Shown piece after piece: positions 1 through 11,583 of a stretch of 64,000 nucleotides of DNA (the first letter of the stretch is position 1; every line of letters starts with the position of its first letter). The notes beneath the pieces are model-generated. The model was not told the origin of the DNA, did not search any database, and saw only the letters and a program-made list of their open reading frames with translations. The stretch is from positions 62,001 through 126,000 of the forward strand of contig JAULSU010000002.1 of the NCBI GenBank assembly GCA_030512335.1. The letters run 5' to 3'. This DNA is from Immersiella caudata. Lineage: Eukaryota > Ascomycota > Sordariomycetes > Sordariales > Lasiosphaeriaceae. Position numbers and translations under genes: made by a program.

Positions 1-225
1 GAGATTTAGGGAGCAAGAATTTGAGCGGGAGGCGGCAGAGTGGCGGCGCAGGGCAGACGAGAACAGCGGTGGCGGTGGATGTCGCGTCATGTTACTTACT
101 CCAAGGTAAACCTTTCTACATATATCACCCCTGAAGAGCCTTCCAACCAGCACATTGTCCCTCTTGGCATCACCTGCTCCAATTCGCAGTCACCCTCAAC
201 CATAACCTTCCCTTCCCCCTTGACC

Positions 226-642
226 CTAGATTTCCCACTGCATCAGAGTCAGCACACATCTGCCTCTGAAATTAGGCTTAACTCGCCTATCATTCTCACA
301 GCTCCAATTCTGATACACAAGCAACTCTCCCACATTCTGATCATACGAAAACCAAGTGTCCGTATCGTCGTCTTCGCCAGTGCCCCCCTCCACCCAGATG
401 CATTGGCCGTCCGGGAACGGTCCTCTGCGGAAGCAGAGGGCTCCATATCCGGTCAAGGTGTTGAAAATCCGGAAGATCACAGCGCCGCCATCAGGAAGGG
501 TGAAGTCGGTGGACCAATCCGACACGGTCCAGAGAGGTGTGTCCTCGACAGAAAAGAGACAAGTTGGAAGGGATTCGGAGGAGGCGACGAAACGGAGAAG
601 CAGCAGAGCAAAGAAGAAATGACGAAAAAAGGTGTGCGCCAT
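226..642 (-). CDS. small secreted protein of unknown function (138 aa)
   Basis: Uninterrupted 138-codon reading frame. The first 24 or so residues form a very hydrophobic signal peptide (Phe/Leu-rich, ending in Ala-Ser-Ser), so the product should enter the secretory pathway. The mature part of about 114 residues has five cysteines (positions 28, 70, 81, 115, 129) and is acidic in the middle (GEDDDTDTW). The spacing fits one or two disulfides plus a free cysteine. I do not recognise a family; size, signal peptide and cysteines resemble the many small secreted proteins or effector candidates of plant-associated ascomycetes, which is inference. No transmembrane segment follows the signal peptide. 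The overlapping plus-strand frame lacks such features and is taken as a shadow. Confidence 0.6.
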   Translation of the reverse strand: MAHTFFRHFFFALLLLRFVASSESLPTCLFSVEDTPLWTVSDWSTDFTLPDGGAVIFRIFNTLTGYGALCFRRGPFPDGQCIWVEGGTGEDDDTDTWFSYDQNVGELLVYQNWSCENDRRVKPNFRGRCVLTLMQWEI

Positions 643-2031
643 GGTCCAAGCTGTCCGACTTGTCGTTTCACCGGTGGGTGAGTTTGGAGGTGAAGTGCTT
701 GAAGTTGAACTTGAAGTTGGCGGCTCGTGGATGAATCCTCATGGCGGCCGCTCCGGGTAAATTCAGCCAGGACATGAGCACCGCCACTAAGCAGGGAATA
801 ACCAGTATCTAGACCCATTTCACTCGTCTCGCCTCATTAAAACTTTTGCATCTTCCAGACGAATGGTAGCCCCCTTCTCCCGTCTTTCGCACAAGGGGTA
901 GGGTCCACACTTTGCCTGATTGGCAGGGCGCGCCTTTTTGCGACTGGGGAGCCGGTGGCCTCCTCATCGAGAAATATTGAACAGAACAAAGACAGGCAAA
1001 AAAAAAAAAAAAAAAAGATTGGTGCAAGTGAGAGGGCTGGCAGCTCCTCGGAGAAGCGGGCGCGCACTGCATGAGCTGAAGAAGAGTTTTTCGGTACGGT
1101 GGTTCAAAGTTTGTATGCACAGGAAAAGTTCCGAGTTTACGGCCCCTGATATCACCATCCTCTAGCTGCGCACACAGCTAGCCCGAGCCGCGACTGCATC
1201 ATTTCCTATCACTTTTGACAGGGTTAATCCGAGAGCGATTTCCATCTTCAGGTTGAACTTGGGGCCTTCATTGTGGAGGGTAGCAGGCTCCGCGATGTGT
1301 CTAGTAGCCTATCCTGTTTTGCGCCCTCCGAGTTTCTAGAATTGGTTTATACCTCGCCAGCTAAATCCCGAGTCACTTGATGCATAGTCGGGTGTCATCG
1401 GGTTGATCAAGTTGTGTTGGTTAAGTGAGATGAATGTGACTCAGTCATTGCTGACAACTGGAAGCAATACACTGGTGACACTACTTGCTTACGGTCATAT
1501 CGAGGCAGTGTTGCTACAGCGGTTCCCAAGGGATGTTTGTTGGCCCGGGACCAAACTTTGACGACTGCTTTTGCCTCTGTGTTGCCCCCATGCCGAGCAA
1601 GTGCTGTGTGGTCAGCAGATCATTCAGCCTCAAGTCCCGCCCTTCCGCTGCAAGCCCTCGGCAGCGGTGCAACCCCAACTCGCGGTCTGGATGCAATCCC
1701 ACCCACCATCAGCTGGTAGGGCTGCCTAGGGGGGCGCTGAAGAATGTAAGCTGGTGCAAAGGGTCTCACCGGAGCGGTTTTATCACGCAGATGTGATTGG
1801 TCGGCCGACATGTGCTCGTGATTCTGACTGGCCCAGAACCGCGCGTCGCCGACTTCATGATCGGCAAATACCGCATCCTTATCGGGCGTCATTAGCTTGC
1901 CCGTCGATAAAACGGCATGGCCCCCTTGGACCAGGTCCGATCAAGATTGGGTTCAGCTCAAGTTCCCACTTGCCCCTGAACCCTCGCTTACCTCGACACA
2001 CCAAAACACTCCTTCGCAGCTCGCTTCAAAC
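643..2031. other. intergenic, no gene seen
   Basis: About 1.4 kb without a convincing coding frame on either strand. It holds a 19-A homopolymer at 998-1016. The last few hundred bases must contain the promoter and 5' leader of the copper radical oxidase gene; an in-frame upstream ATG at 1897 lies in a poorer context than the chosen start. Confidence 0.5.
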
Positions 2032-4248
2032 ATGGCCGCCGAGACAGTGGGAAGATGGTCACAGCCATTCGAACTCAGCAACGTCGCTGTGCACATTAGT
2101 CTTCTTCCCAACGGCAAGGTACTATACTGGGGCCGACGCACGGATCCTAAAAGCACCGACCCTGCGACCTTTGACGAACTTTGGACCAAGGCCTTCGTCT
2201 GGGATCCCGCCACGAAGACAAGCATCCCTACGGCGAACGAGCCCCTCGGCGTCGATGGTAGAACGGTGAATCTCTTCTGCGCCGGCCATAGCTTCCTGCC
2301 CGATGGTACTCTTCTCATCGCTGGCGGCCACATCAAGGACGGATGGGGCGTCGACCAAGCCTGCGTGTACGATCCAGTGTCGAATAGGTTCATGCCCAAG
2401 GTCCGCCACAACAAGGGGCGTTGGTATCCTTCAGTCTTGACTCTGCCCGATGGCCGCGCGCTGGTCATCTCCGGTAGTTATGATCAGAGCTACACGGTCA
2501 ATAACATCCCAGAGATCTGGCCTGCTGACAACGGCGCGGCCAACCCGGGTGCTTGGATTGAAGTGGCGGATCCGCTCAACCAGCAGGGACCTGTCTTCCC
2601 CCTCTATCCGCGCATGCACATCGCCCCTAATGGACGGATCATTGTCGTCGGACCCCTGGCTCAGTCCTGGTGGCTGGACATCAAGGACCCCGTTACCGGC
2701 GCTGACATCGTTACTCAAGTCGGCGGAAAATCGGTCGTGGGAAGATGGGTCGATGCCCAAACGGTTCGCAAAGCCATGTTCCGGGACTATTGCCCGTCTG
2801 TCATGTACGACACCGGAAAGCTCATGTACATCGGGGGTGGACTCACGGTCGAAAGCGACCCCGGCCCGACCAACGAAGTCGAGTTTCTCGATTTGAACCA
2901 GCCCAACCCGAAGTGGACCAACTCGCCGTCGACAAACATGAGAGTTCAGCGCAGGCAATTCAACGCCACTATCCTCCCCGACGGGACTGTGCTTGTGAAC
3001 GGCGGCACTAAGGGACCCGGATTCAACGACGTGTCGCAGTCAGTGCACCTTTCCGAGCTCTGGGATCCCGTCGCGGGGAGATGGTCCGATATGGCCTCGG
3101 AGAGTGTCAACCGCTGCTACCATGGCGTCTCCCTGCTGTTGCCCGACGCAACCGTCATTTCAGCAGGAAGCGGCGAATACGGCGGTGTAGGTCCAGACCA
3201 AAACATGACCAACGCGCAAATCTTTGAACCGCCGTATCTCTTCAAGGGAGGAAGCCGCCCCACCATCTCAACCGCTCCTTCCGCGATTGTCTACGGCAGA
3301 GATTTCACAGTCACCCTCGGCTCCACCGCTGCCGTTTCCAAGGTCAGCTGGGTGCGTCTAGGCTCCGTAACTCACTGCCGCAACATGAACCAGTCTCTGA
3401 TGTTCCTTCATGGCTTCCGCCAAAACGGAACCACTCTTACCATCCCTGCACCTGCGAACGCCAATCTCGCGCCGCCGGGGCATTACATGCTCTTCGTGCT
3501 CGACAATCGCGGTGTCCCCTCCATTGCGCGCATCATCCGCATCGCTTCCACCCTCCCCCGCGCTGAGGATTCCATTCCCGACGCGGAACCACCATCCTGC
3601 ACCACCTACGGAGCAGACACTACCCCAGTCCCCGAACGCGAACCGAGCCCCTCCGCCCAACCAACCCTAACCGAACGCAACCAAAAAATCACCGCCTCTC
3701 AATCCCGCCCCCCCGTTGTAGTCGGCCTCACACCCGCCTGCCCCTACGGCCTCGGTCCATGCTGGGGCGGCGCGTACGACGCGCTCCGCAATATCTCCGA
3801 CATTGAAATTGTCTGTCCCGTGCCGGATCAAGCTGACTCTGTTGCATTTGTCTACCCGAAGGAGCGGGACTGTCTTCCGGATATTGATATTTGGAGAGGG
3901 GAGCTTACGAAGGTGGTGAATAGGTCGTATGAGATGAGAGGGATTGAGATTACGTTGGAGGGGGTTGTGAAGAGTGAGAATGGGGAGTTGAGTGTTGTGG
4001 GTGAGTCGACGGGTGGGAGGACCGTGGTTTTAGGGCAATTTGGGGAGGGGAGTCAGATTCGGTGGGATATCAAGACTGAGAAACCGAGAGAGGTGTCTGA
4101 TGAGGAAACTGCAGCGTATGAGCGGTTGACTGAGGCGGTAGGGAAGAGGGAGGATAGTGGGGAAGTGAGTGTAAATGTTACGGGGACGCTTCAGAAGGGC
4201 TGCGATGGGGGTTTTTCTCTTGATGTTCGTGAGTTTGAGGTGTTGTGA
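2032..4248 (+). CDS. galactose/glyoxal oxidase-like copper radical oxidase (kelch + DUF1929) with C-terminal extension
   Basis: Intronless, 738 aa from the ATG at 2032 (context AAACATGGCC, better than the in-frame ATG at 1897). Residues about 1-390 are kelch-type beta-propeller repeats (DGTLLIAGG, DGRALVISG, DGTVLVNGG) and about 400-510 are the DUF1929-type C-terminal domain. The residues needed for a Cu/Tyr-Cys radical site are visible: Cys83 in NLFCAGHSF and Tyr132 in GRWYPSV (the cross-linked pair of this family), Tyr363-His364 in RCYHGVSLL, and His448 in VTHCRNMNQ. Known members oxidise primary alcohols or aldehydes and make H2O2; the substrate here cannot be read. Two features are odd. 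No signal peptide precedes the propeller, although most relatives are secreted. About 220 extra residues follow the usual end, with a Cys-containing segment (CPYGLGPCWGG) after a Pro/Ser-rich linker. Confidence 0.85.
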   Translation: MAAETVGRWSQPFELSNVAVHISLLPNGKVLYWGRRTDPKSTDPATFDELWTKAFVWDPATKTSIPTANEPLGVDGRTVNLFCAGHSFLPDGTLLIAGGHIKDGWGVDQACVYDPVSNRFMPKVRHNKGRWYPSVLTLPDGRALVISGSYDQSYTVNNIPEIWPADNGAANPGAWIEVADPLNQQGPVFPLYPRMHIAPNGRIIVVGPLAQSWWLDIKDPVTGADIVTQVGGKSVVGRWVDAQTVRKAMFRDYCPSVMYDTGKLMYIGGGLTVESDPGPTNEVEFLDLNQPNPKWTNSPSTNMRVQRRQFNATILPDGTVLVNGGTKGPGFNDVSQSVHLSELWDPVAGRWSDMASESVNRCYHGVSLLLPDATVISAGSGEYGGVGPDQNMTNAQIFEPPYLFKGGSRPTISTAPSAIVYGRDFTVTLGSTAAVSKVSWVRLGSVTHCRNMNQSLMFLHGFRQNGTTLTIPAPANANLAPPGHYMLFVLDNRGVPSIARIIRIASTLPRAEDSIPDAEPPSCTTYGADTTPVPEREPSPSAQPTLTERNQKITASQSRPPVVVGLTPACPYGLGPCWGGAYDALRNISDIEIVCPVPDQADSVAFVYPKERDCLPDIDIWRGELTKVVNRSYEMRGIEITLEGVVKSENGELSVVGESTGGRTVVLGQFGEGSQIRWDIKTEKPREVSDEETAAYERLTEAVGKREDSGEVSVNVTGTLQKGCDGGFSLDVREFEVL

Positions 4249-4844
4249 AAGCAGGTGTTTAGTTTGCGGTCGGATATGAGCTTGGTGTTGTGATCCTCAG
4301 TTCTGAGACAACAGATTACCCTTGAAACAAACCTTAGTTTCCGAAAGCGTTGTTCTTCTCGGCACCTGCGTTGTACCTGAGAGTCAAGACACGGGTCCGA
4401 CGGGGCGCTCATTTGGAAAAGCTCGATGGAAGAGGAGATGAGCTCACTCCACCGTTGTTCAAGTTTCAACCCTCGCTTGTGGGAAGAACCCCTCTCCTAC
4501 AGCGGTGTGTGACGCACCCCTCCTGACTTTAGAATCACCCCATCTTTACGGCCGCGGTGGCTCTCTGAGGGCACCTAACGTCACGTTGCTCGTTTCCTTT
4601 CCAAACCGCTCGCCTTTCCTTAGCTCAAGCAAGAGTCTAACATCTACCTCGTCTGTGCTCCGACCCCGACCTGTTGTCCTTCCGCTGAGGTCGCTAGAAT
4701 TAACGGAGACGATCAGCTGGCCAGGGCCCTGATTTGCACCGAACCAATATTCTCTCCTCACGATTACCGACAAACGAGTTCTCGTCAGAATCTTCCACAG
4801 CTTTCGTCACCACGGAAGCCATGTCGGCTCTTTCGAGCGTAAAC
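4249..4844. other. intergenic, no gene seen
   Basis: About 600 bp between the oxidase stop and the first recognisable amidase relic codons. No supported coding frame and no repeat; presumably terminator sequence plus the decayed promoter of the amidase relic. Confidence 0.4.
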
Positions 4845-6848
4845 ATGCGGGAAAAGTCTTAAATACGGGGCCTCCATGCCCTAGATTTAGGCGACATTCA
4901 AGAAATGCTTGCAAACGGGACTATTACCAGCGAAGCACTTATCCGAGTCGGTCTCTCTTCTCTTCTGCCGTCAAGTCAGGCCGTTGACTTAGATGACCTT
5001 AAGATTGAAGCGACGCTGACAAGCTCGCTCTTTTTGGCCAGACTTACCTAGCCAGAATCGCCGAGGTCAACGATGAGGTACGGGCCGTTGGATGCTTGAA
5101 CCCCGACGATATTAGCCTGGCACAGGAAAGGGACAGCCAACGGCGAGAGGGGAAGACAGTTGGTGATCTCCATGGAATGCCGATTCTGGTCAAGGACACA
5201 TTCTTCACGAAGGACAAGATGGATACTACAGGTGCATAGTATCACCCGCTCTACCAATATCGTTTCGACTGGCGAGCTCGGTTGACGCACTGATGGCGGC
5301 TCCTACGCTTTGGTCGGAGCAAGGTATCGCAAGGCATCGACGATTGTTGAGCCTCTCAAAGCCGCTGGTGCCATCGTCCTCAGTAAGGTAAATCTCAGCG
5401 AATAGGGAATAGCGAGATCGCCAAACTACTCAAACGGCTGGAGCCCTCTATATAGACAAGTAGGGGTGAGTTCGAGGACCAGGGGCCCCAAGGCTCGTCT
5501 TCTAGGAATGCTGTTCCTGCTTGCCTAAATTTCGCAGGGGCTAACATTAGTAGGGAGGTGAGATTTCTACATCATTTCTTGCCTTGTGCCCACGACTAAC
5601 CTCTTTTCTCCTTTACAGACTTGCGGCAGTATATTGTTTCCCGCAGGACGCAACGCTATATTTGGGTTGAAGCCTACCGTAGGCCTCACCTTAAGAGCTG
5701 TGATAATCCCCCTGAACCCTGAGCACGACTCAGCTTGGGCCATTACGAGGTGGGCGAAATTTGCCGCGAGGATTATGAAGGTAGTTGCCGGTAGGTTTCT
5801 CCACGGCTGAGGATTCTGGAACATCATTCCGACAGCTGGGCTAGGCAGAGACGAGAGCAATCCAACATCATCGGATATCCCTTTGAGACCGCACCTGACT
5901 GCATTGCAACATGTACAGCTGACGGATGTAAATGTATGAGGATTGCCGTTAATTCTCACTTGAAATCCTGGCTCTCGACCCCTGCGACTAACCACACATG
6001 CTCGAGAGAGATCCCAACATCGGTGCCTCTGGCAACCGCATCGGACATCGAGTGTCATGAAGCGTTCAAAGTCGCAGCTAACACAGTTCGTAGATTGGGG
6101 GCCGTGATAGTCGACGACGATGACTTTGAGAAGTAGAAGCCGAATGGGAACTAGAGAGAGGACCCACTCGGTGATGTTCTCCTCAGAGAAGGTAAAGGCC
6201 CCCTCGATATTGATGGTGCGTCCTCACGCTGATTGTTGAAAGCATATGAGAGATTCCTCGGGGATCTCGTAGTCAACCCGCACAACATCCACGACATTGG
6301 TGGCCCGATGGAGTTCACCAAGCTCACTACGAAGGAGGGATACGGCATATTAGGTGCAGAATGATTTGAGAACGCAAGAGATGCCCCTGATCGTCACAAA
6401 GCGAAGAATTCCTGGCGTGCAAGCCGTGTATGGAAGACCTGGGAGACGACTTCGTTCGGCTTCTGGATCGGACCAACTGCGATGTTCTGTTAGCAACCTC
6501 CACAACGGACCTTCCACTTGACCTCGGAAGGTTTCCGGGCATCACTGTCCTAATGGGATACTATTCCGAGAAGATGACGGTGATGAAGGGCGATGATGGA
6601 TTGGTCGGAAAGGCGCCGAACGCCCCGTGAGTTCTATCTTTGCAGGTTCTGCGAGCGGCCAACGGATGTCACTTCCAGCTTCGCCATTCTCTTCACTGGT
6701 CGTAAGTTCAGCGAGGAGAAGCTGATCGCCTGCGCGTACGCCTTCGAGCAAGCGACGAGGAAAGCTGCCGAGGCCCCGTCGAGACTTGTTATGAGACCAT
6801 CAACTGATCTCACACCCTCAATCGCACAGGAGGACAGTAGGACATAGC
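4845..6848 (+). pseudogene. decayed amidase (amidase-signature family)
   Basis: Conserved blocks of a full-length amidase-signature protein occur in the right order but in shifting frames with many stops. The N-terminal block near 4881-4990 reads LDLGDIQEMLANG. Next comes ARIAEVNDEVRAVGCLNPDD (about 5045-5110), then HGMPILVKD near 5170-5205, which carries the lysine of the Ser-cisSer-Lys triad. A block ending AAGAIVLSKVNLSE then a stop lies near 5400. The glycine/serine-rich stretch that should carry the nucleophile is followed by FGLKPTVGL (about 5660-5690). The C-terminal signature FAILFTGRKFSEEKLIACAYAFEQ sits at about 6680-6755 (shown in two parts: FAILFTGRKF and SEEKLIACAYAFEQ). At least four stops and several frameshifts rule out function. 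The family hydrolyses amides; this copy is dead. Confidence 0.8.
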
Positions 6849-7466
6849 ACTGGGGGACGACGCGGGCTGTGAGAAAGACATCACATCAGCAAATGCAATG
6901 CCTTGTGTTTGAACCCTTTTGAAGGCTTGGCAGCCCCTATCCCCCTTGGGAGCAAGTATTGTTGCGCTACCCACCCTCTGGTGGCACAACAATACTTTCT
7001 TGGCAGATATTATGCGATTTCTTTTGAGGGCTTTACAGTCTGGCAGCTTGATTATTGCATGTGGGGTAAGAATGTTCCTTTGGATACATGCTGGTCTTTG
7101 TTTGTCCGAGAAGGAGTCGTTGGGGTTAAGTGCATCGGCAACGAACACGAATGTCAGCAAACCCAATTATACGGCGACGATATCCGAGGGAAAGATGACT
7201 TTGCTGGCCGAGTCAAACACTCTTTAATCTTCCAAAGAACTCAGCGAGAGCGCGCCATTGGTTCCAGGCTGGCCACTTGGCAGCACGTCAACCTATCATG
7301 TTGACAAGCGTGCCCATCATCATCATCATACCCCGCATTGAGAGCTTCTCCCTGGTTAATTTCTTTTGGTTAATTTCTTTTACCAGTTACTCTCGATCGC
7401 TGAAACTGTCGAGTACCCCCAACAGCACCTCGATTAGCAACACTGACGAAGTGAGCGCAGCTGAGC
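6849..7466. other. intergenic, no gene seen
   Basis: About 620 bp between the amidase relic and the first exon of the beta-barrel protein gene. Several short frames exist but none shows domain, codon or splice evidence. A short duplicated phrase (TGGTTAATTTCTTT, twice) occurs around 7350-7380. Confidence 0.4.
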
Positions 7467-8382
7467 ATGTCCCGCTCATATACGAACGACGCTTTGTGCC
7501 CTGATTGGATATACTCCTCAAGTTCCAACGTCTGGTTAGTTCTATCCTCCTGCTTGCGAGCTCGACACATGTCTGACCCAGTCCAGCGTCGCCAAGGACC
7601 GCGGCTGGTTTCTCGATGATGAATACCAACCTTACAAAACCCACGTCATCCCCGATGCCGGAGCAACAGGAGTGACCATGGAAGCCATCGGCTTCGGTAC
7701 CGTCGAGCTGGTCCTCCATCTACACCCCAACTCAAATGCCCGATGCATAATCCGCCTCTCCAACGTTCTCCATGTGCCAGGGTCAATTTGCAACGTTATC
7801 GGCTGGAACACGCTGGAAATCGAAGTGCCTCTCGGGAGTCTCGGCTTTGAAACTGGAGCTCGAACCTGGGGGAAAGTGCTGGATCGGACGTCTGACCTAC
7901 AGGTCGGATACATTGTTAACCACCCGGTTTGCAGGCTTCCTCTCATTAAACTAAGTGGGCCGTCGGAGGGATACACGCTCGGTCCGTCGGCATTCGAACC
8001 GGGCAGGGAGTACGACATCGGCATGTGGTGGTCCGCGACGGAGTGGTTCAAGTGGAAAACCACCTCGGGTATAACCCGCAATACGGGTATCGTGGGGGCC
8101 GGGGAGTGGGGAAGAAACACGCTTGCAATCCGGAGCGGGCCCCCGCCTAGGACCCGTGATACTTTACACGCCCGCACAAGCACCGGGAGAGTCACTGAAA
8201 GTCGGAACCGTGTCCGAGTCAGAGACGCTGATACATCCCCTGATGACACGAGAGGTCCGGGCAATGTGGTTGGATCGAGGATAGCTGCCCTTGGACGTTC
8301 CGCAAAGGAGAATCGTTGGCTCAGAAAGCACAAGCTGCGGTGGCGAGCTCGAAACCCGGAACTTTTACAGCCGGAGGATTAG
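7467..8382 (+). CDS. stand-alone protein with TNT1-94/copia Pol-type beta-barrel domain
   Basis: Two-exon model: 7467-7534 and 7587-8382, 52-nt intron with donor GTTAGT and acceptor CCAG, giving 287 aa. The exons join in frame to give CPDWIYSSSSNV then CVAKDRGWF, matching the 'DWIY-S-SNxHVAKDRxWF' start of the beta-barrel segment found between Gag and integrase in Ty1/copia polyproteins of the TNT1-94 type. It continues with GIGTV-like GFGTVEL and LSNVLHVPGSICNVIG (known pattern: LxNVLHVPxxxxNLIS). No zinc knuckle, integrase or reverse transcriptase motif follows. The rest (residues about 110-287) is unrecognised and basic at the C-terminus. The intron and lone domain suggest a domesticated host gene rather than a live element; that is inference. 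Start chosen at the first ATG of the frame (MSRSYTND). Confidence 0.65.
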
Positions 8383-8561
8383 GAAGATGTGGTTAGACTG
8401 CTCACTGCGTCAAGAAAGTTGCTTGTATTTTTGTCATGAGAGAATGTTGGAGAAGCAAGGTCGGCGTAGAAACTCATCGTTTTTGGAGAAGGTTTCGGAT
8501 ATTTAGAATGGTGTTGAGCCTAAGAATTGTCAACGTATCTTCATCTGTCTGGTTAAAATTG

Positions 8562-10552
8562 TCACCCAGATGAATACCTAGGTATTATCGCAGTCTCGAC
8601 ACGCCGCACGGTTGCATCATCTCCCGTGATCTCCCCATGCATGAGCCCATACGCATACGCGTCGCTCACCAGCGAGAAAGCCCCTGAGTCGTCTGGCAAA
8701 GGACGAATAGCATAGGGAACTTTCGTACCGCCAAACATGTAGACCATATCTCCGTGCTCGGCGTTTGAGGGACCGAGACCGACATACGCGGACTCGGAGA
8801 GGAACGGCATTCGGGAGTGTAATAGATGAAGTCTGCCAGAGAAAGAAGTGGTATACGTAGCCATTCTCGCGTCGGCCAGGCCGCTGGGAAAACCTCGACC
8901 GTCTTGAATCGCATCGACGAGCAGGCGCAGACCCTGTACGGCGTCAATGGGCTTCAGTGTTGTTCCACGCGAATCTTCCTCTGTTTGATAGGGGGTGCGA
9001 ATGCATGTGCACGCTGTCACGGTTTCTCGCTGTTCCGATGTTGAGCAGCTCCGTGACCTGACGCAGAGATTACTTAGCTCATCGAGGAACCTCCTCACTT
9101 GGGTTATATCCAAGGGGCTCAGCCAATCCGGATTCCACGCGGATCCAAACTCCGTGATTTTATCCACTATTAACCCGGTGAGTGCGATGGTATGACCGTC
9201 TGATGAGGACACCTGAAGGTCCCGTTTAGGCCCGAGGTATTGGAATGTTCTAAATCCTCCCTGCCAGATCCTATCGAACGGAGCACGAATGTGGCTCCGC
9301 CAGTCAGGATCCCAGCTCGGAAGGTTGGGCGACTCTTTTGGGAACTGAGAGTAGGAGAGAAGACCGATATGGCCCTGCTTCAGCACCGCCAGAGCTACTT
9401 CACGGTAAATGTCGTCGCAGCTGTTAGAGTGGTCAATCATGCTGACGAAATCCTCGGCGTCGCAAGCGAGATAAAGAAGAGAAAAGATCCGATCCCGGGG
9501 ATCGCTCGTTAGTGGCTGATTGTAATCATCTTCCATAGTCAAGGTCGCAATCAGGACCTTGTAAAGCCTTTGGGGTCGATATTGGCGTCTCGCATACCGG
9601 CTTCGTCTTAATAAGACCCCTTCCATGAAGCTGTTGGCGGGTGTGAAGTAAGGCCGGATCATGCTATCGACGATAGAGCCGGGATGATTTTCCTGGGATG
9701 CAAGTTTGTCAAGATAGGCAACCAAATGTCGAGATCTGACGCCTGAATTATGAAATTGCCACACGCGATCCGCAGGTTCTTTCCCATGGCGTATTCCTGC
9801 ATTACCCACAGTCTGGTCCAGCACTCTCGCTCACAGAGTGTCCGAAAGCTGCGAGTGATCTCTAGCAGCCTTTGAGTGTTGTAATGGGCGAGGAAGATGG
9901 CACCATGGTTGTTGGTCCGACGAGCATGTACAACGCTCTGGATGTGCTTGAGGAGGGTGTCACTCCCGTCAGCTGCTGGACCGAGCCAGACGACCACGAC
10001 GGCTGCCTCGCTGTAAATGTTTCGCATCTGTTGCGCCTGCTCGCTTTTTTCGGCGCCATCTTGCTGGTTAATGCATAGCTGGTCCAGCCAGAAAAATGAA
10101 GACGCGTCTCCCTTAGGCTGCAGTTGCCGGAGGACTTGTTCGATGGTGTTGCTGACGCGGTGGAATTGTCCATCATTAACCAAGATGGAGTTGGTCTCAT
10201 TTCTTCCCCATGAGTATGAGATGGCGGTGTAGGGTGGGCAGCTGGCCCGCGGGGTTATGATGAGGTCGCATTGGACAACGGGCGCATCATCGCCTGAAGG
10301 CTGGCTGGAAGCTCGCGGCGGAAGCCTGATCAGGCGGATGAAATCCGAGCCTTCTGGAAGAAGTTGGTATTCGAGGCTGCTAAGCGGGAGAGGATTTCGC
10401 TCCATCTTGGATTGGGGAGGGCCCGAAAACGGATCGAAGCACAAAAGGTTGCCACGGTCTTTGAGCGCTTCAGGCAGGCACGGGGCTGCTGCTCCTGCCT
10501 GGCCACTGATGCCTGATATTTGGGGCACAAGGTCCTGCATTTTGGGCGCCAA
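8562..10552 (-). pseudogene. heterokaryon incompatibility (HET) protein, frameshifted
   Basis: Residues about 85-250 of the first frame (start at 10552) form a HET domain with its three usual landmarks: PPYTAISYSWG, FFWLDQLCINQQ and the CWTRLWVMQEYA block. That frame runs on as IIQASDLDIWLPILTNL and stops at 9659. The natural continuation (IVDSMIRPYFTPANSFMEGV, DPRDRIFSLLYLA, then the usual C-terminal region ending at 8562) is in another frame. I found no splice pair that restores the frame, so a 1-base indel is likely around 9680-9705, where TTTT occurs. HET proteins trigger cell death after non-self fusion. Together the two parts would make a normal-sized HET protein of about 650 residues. 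Either this allele is a pseudogene or the assembly has an indel error. Confidence 0.75.
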
Positions 10553-11583
10553 GCCTTTGCGAATCGCACGATGGCAGGCGCACTTTCTCGAGTCTAAACA
10601 TATTGCTTCCGTCTCAGCACACTGGGGGGCCTACCCCGCGAGATGTCGCCCGACGTTGAGGGGCTGGGGCCAAGTCTCCCCAACGACCACCCAATCGGTT
10701 GCCTGGCGGGCGTGGTTATCCGAGTGGAATTTTCCAGCGCTTCGAGAAGCCGTGGCTGGCGATCGTGGAAGGAAAATAGGTACTGCCTCCAGCGTAGTTG
10801 CGGCTTGGCGACCAGTGGCCAGGCGCGCGGGGCCACTCCCACATTGCGGGACAAGAGGTCCGATGCCCTGGGCATCCCTTCGTCGCCAATGGTCTGCATG
10901 CGTGAAACGATGGCTGAAAATTATCATGCATGACTGAATGGATCTCGAGCTAGGATCTGATATTTTCAGCAAAGGTAAACACACGGCCGACCGGCTTTAA
11001 CCTCGGGCGGGGTGCTGGCGATGGCTTACCCGCCAAGACCCCTCAACCCAGAAACGAACATGGCGCTGATCCGGGTCGAGTTTTCGGGACGTGCTTTCCT
11101 TGGATCCCGGAAATTACGCACAGAGCCAAGACCACGACTCTTGCGAGGTGAACCATGTGGGCGACACGGGGCCAACGCGCCTTGAAGACTGCTGGCTCGT
11201 AGCGTGGCATAGTGTTCAACTTATCTAACTAATATTGGCAGTCTGCTGCAGCAAGCGATGTCACGGCATCGCGGAGAAGTGGAACGGCGCCGGGGCACTG
11301 GGATGCGATCGTGATGCTGAGTGGTGCGGCTCAAAGTGACCTGCACAAACGGATGGAGGCTACCGATAGCGCCAACGGGTCAATCACGACCCATAACGTT
11401 GCCCGTGTCTTTTTGGCTTCGCCCATCACCTTCACGATCTAGTTTTTGGCGTGTCCTTGAGGTTGAATGCGCTAGCGATCATTTCTAAGTATTAATTGCC
11501 CTCTCCCCTCTCTGAGCTCGGGTTGTTGTCGCCGTGCCTCACTGCCATCCTCTACGAGTTTCAGACTATAGGACACGACCATC
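10553..11583. other. intergenic, no gene seen
   Basis: About 1 kb that must hold divergent promoters for the minus-strand HET gene and the plus-strand esterase. No frame with domain evidence. Confidence 0.4.

Noticed and set aside
9659..9780. 48-nt GTCAGA...CCCAG interval in the first HET gene as an intron
   Set aside because: Its length is a multiple of three, so splicing would not correct the frame, and the donor is weak.
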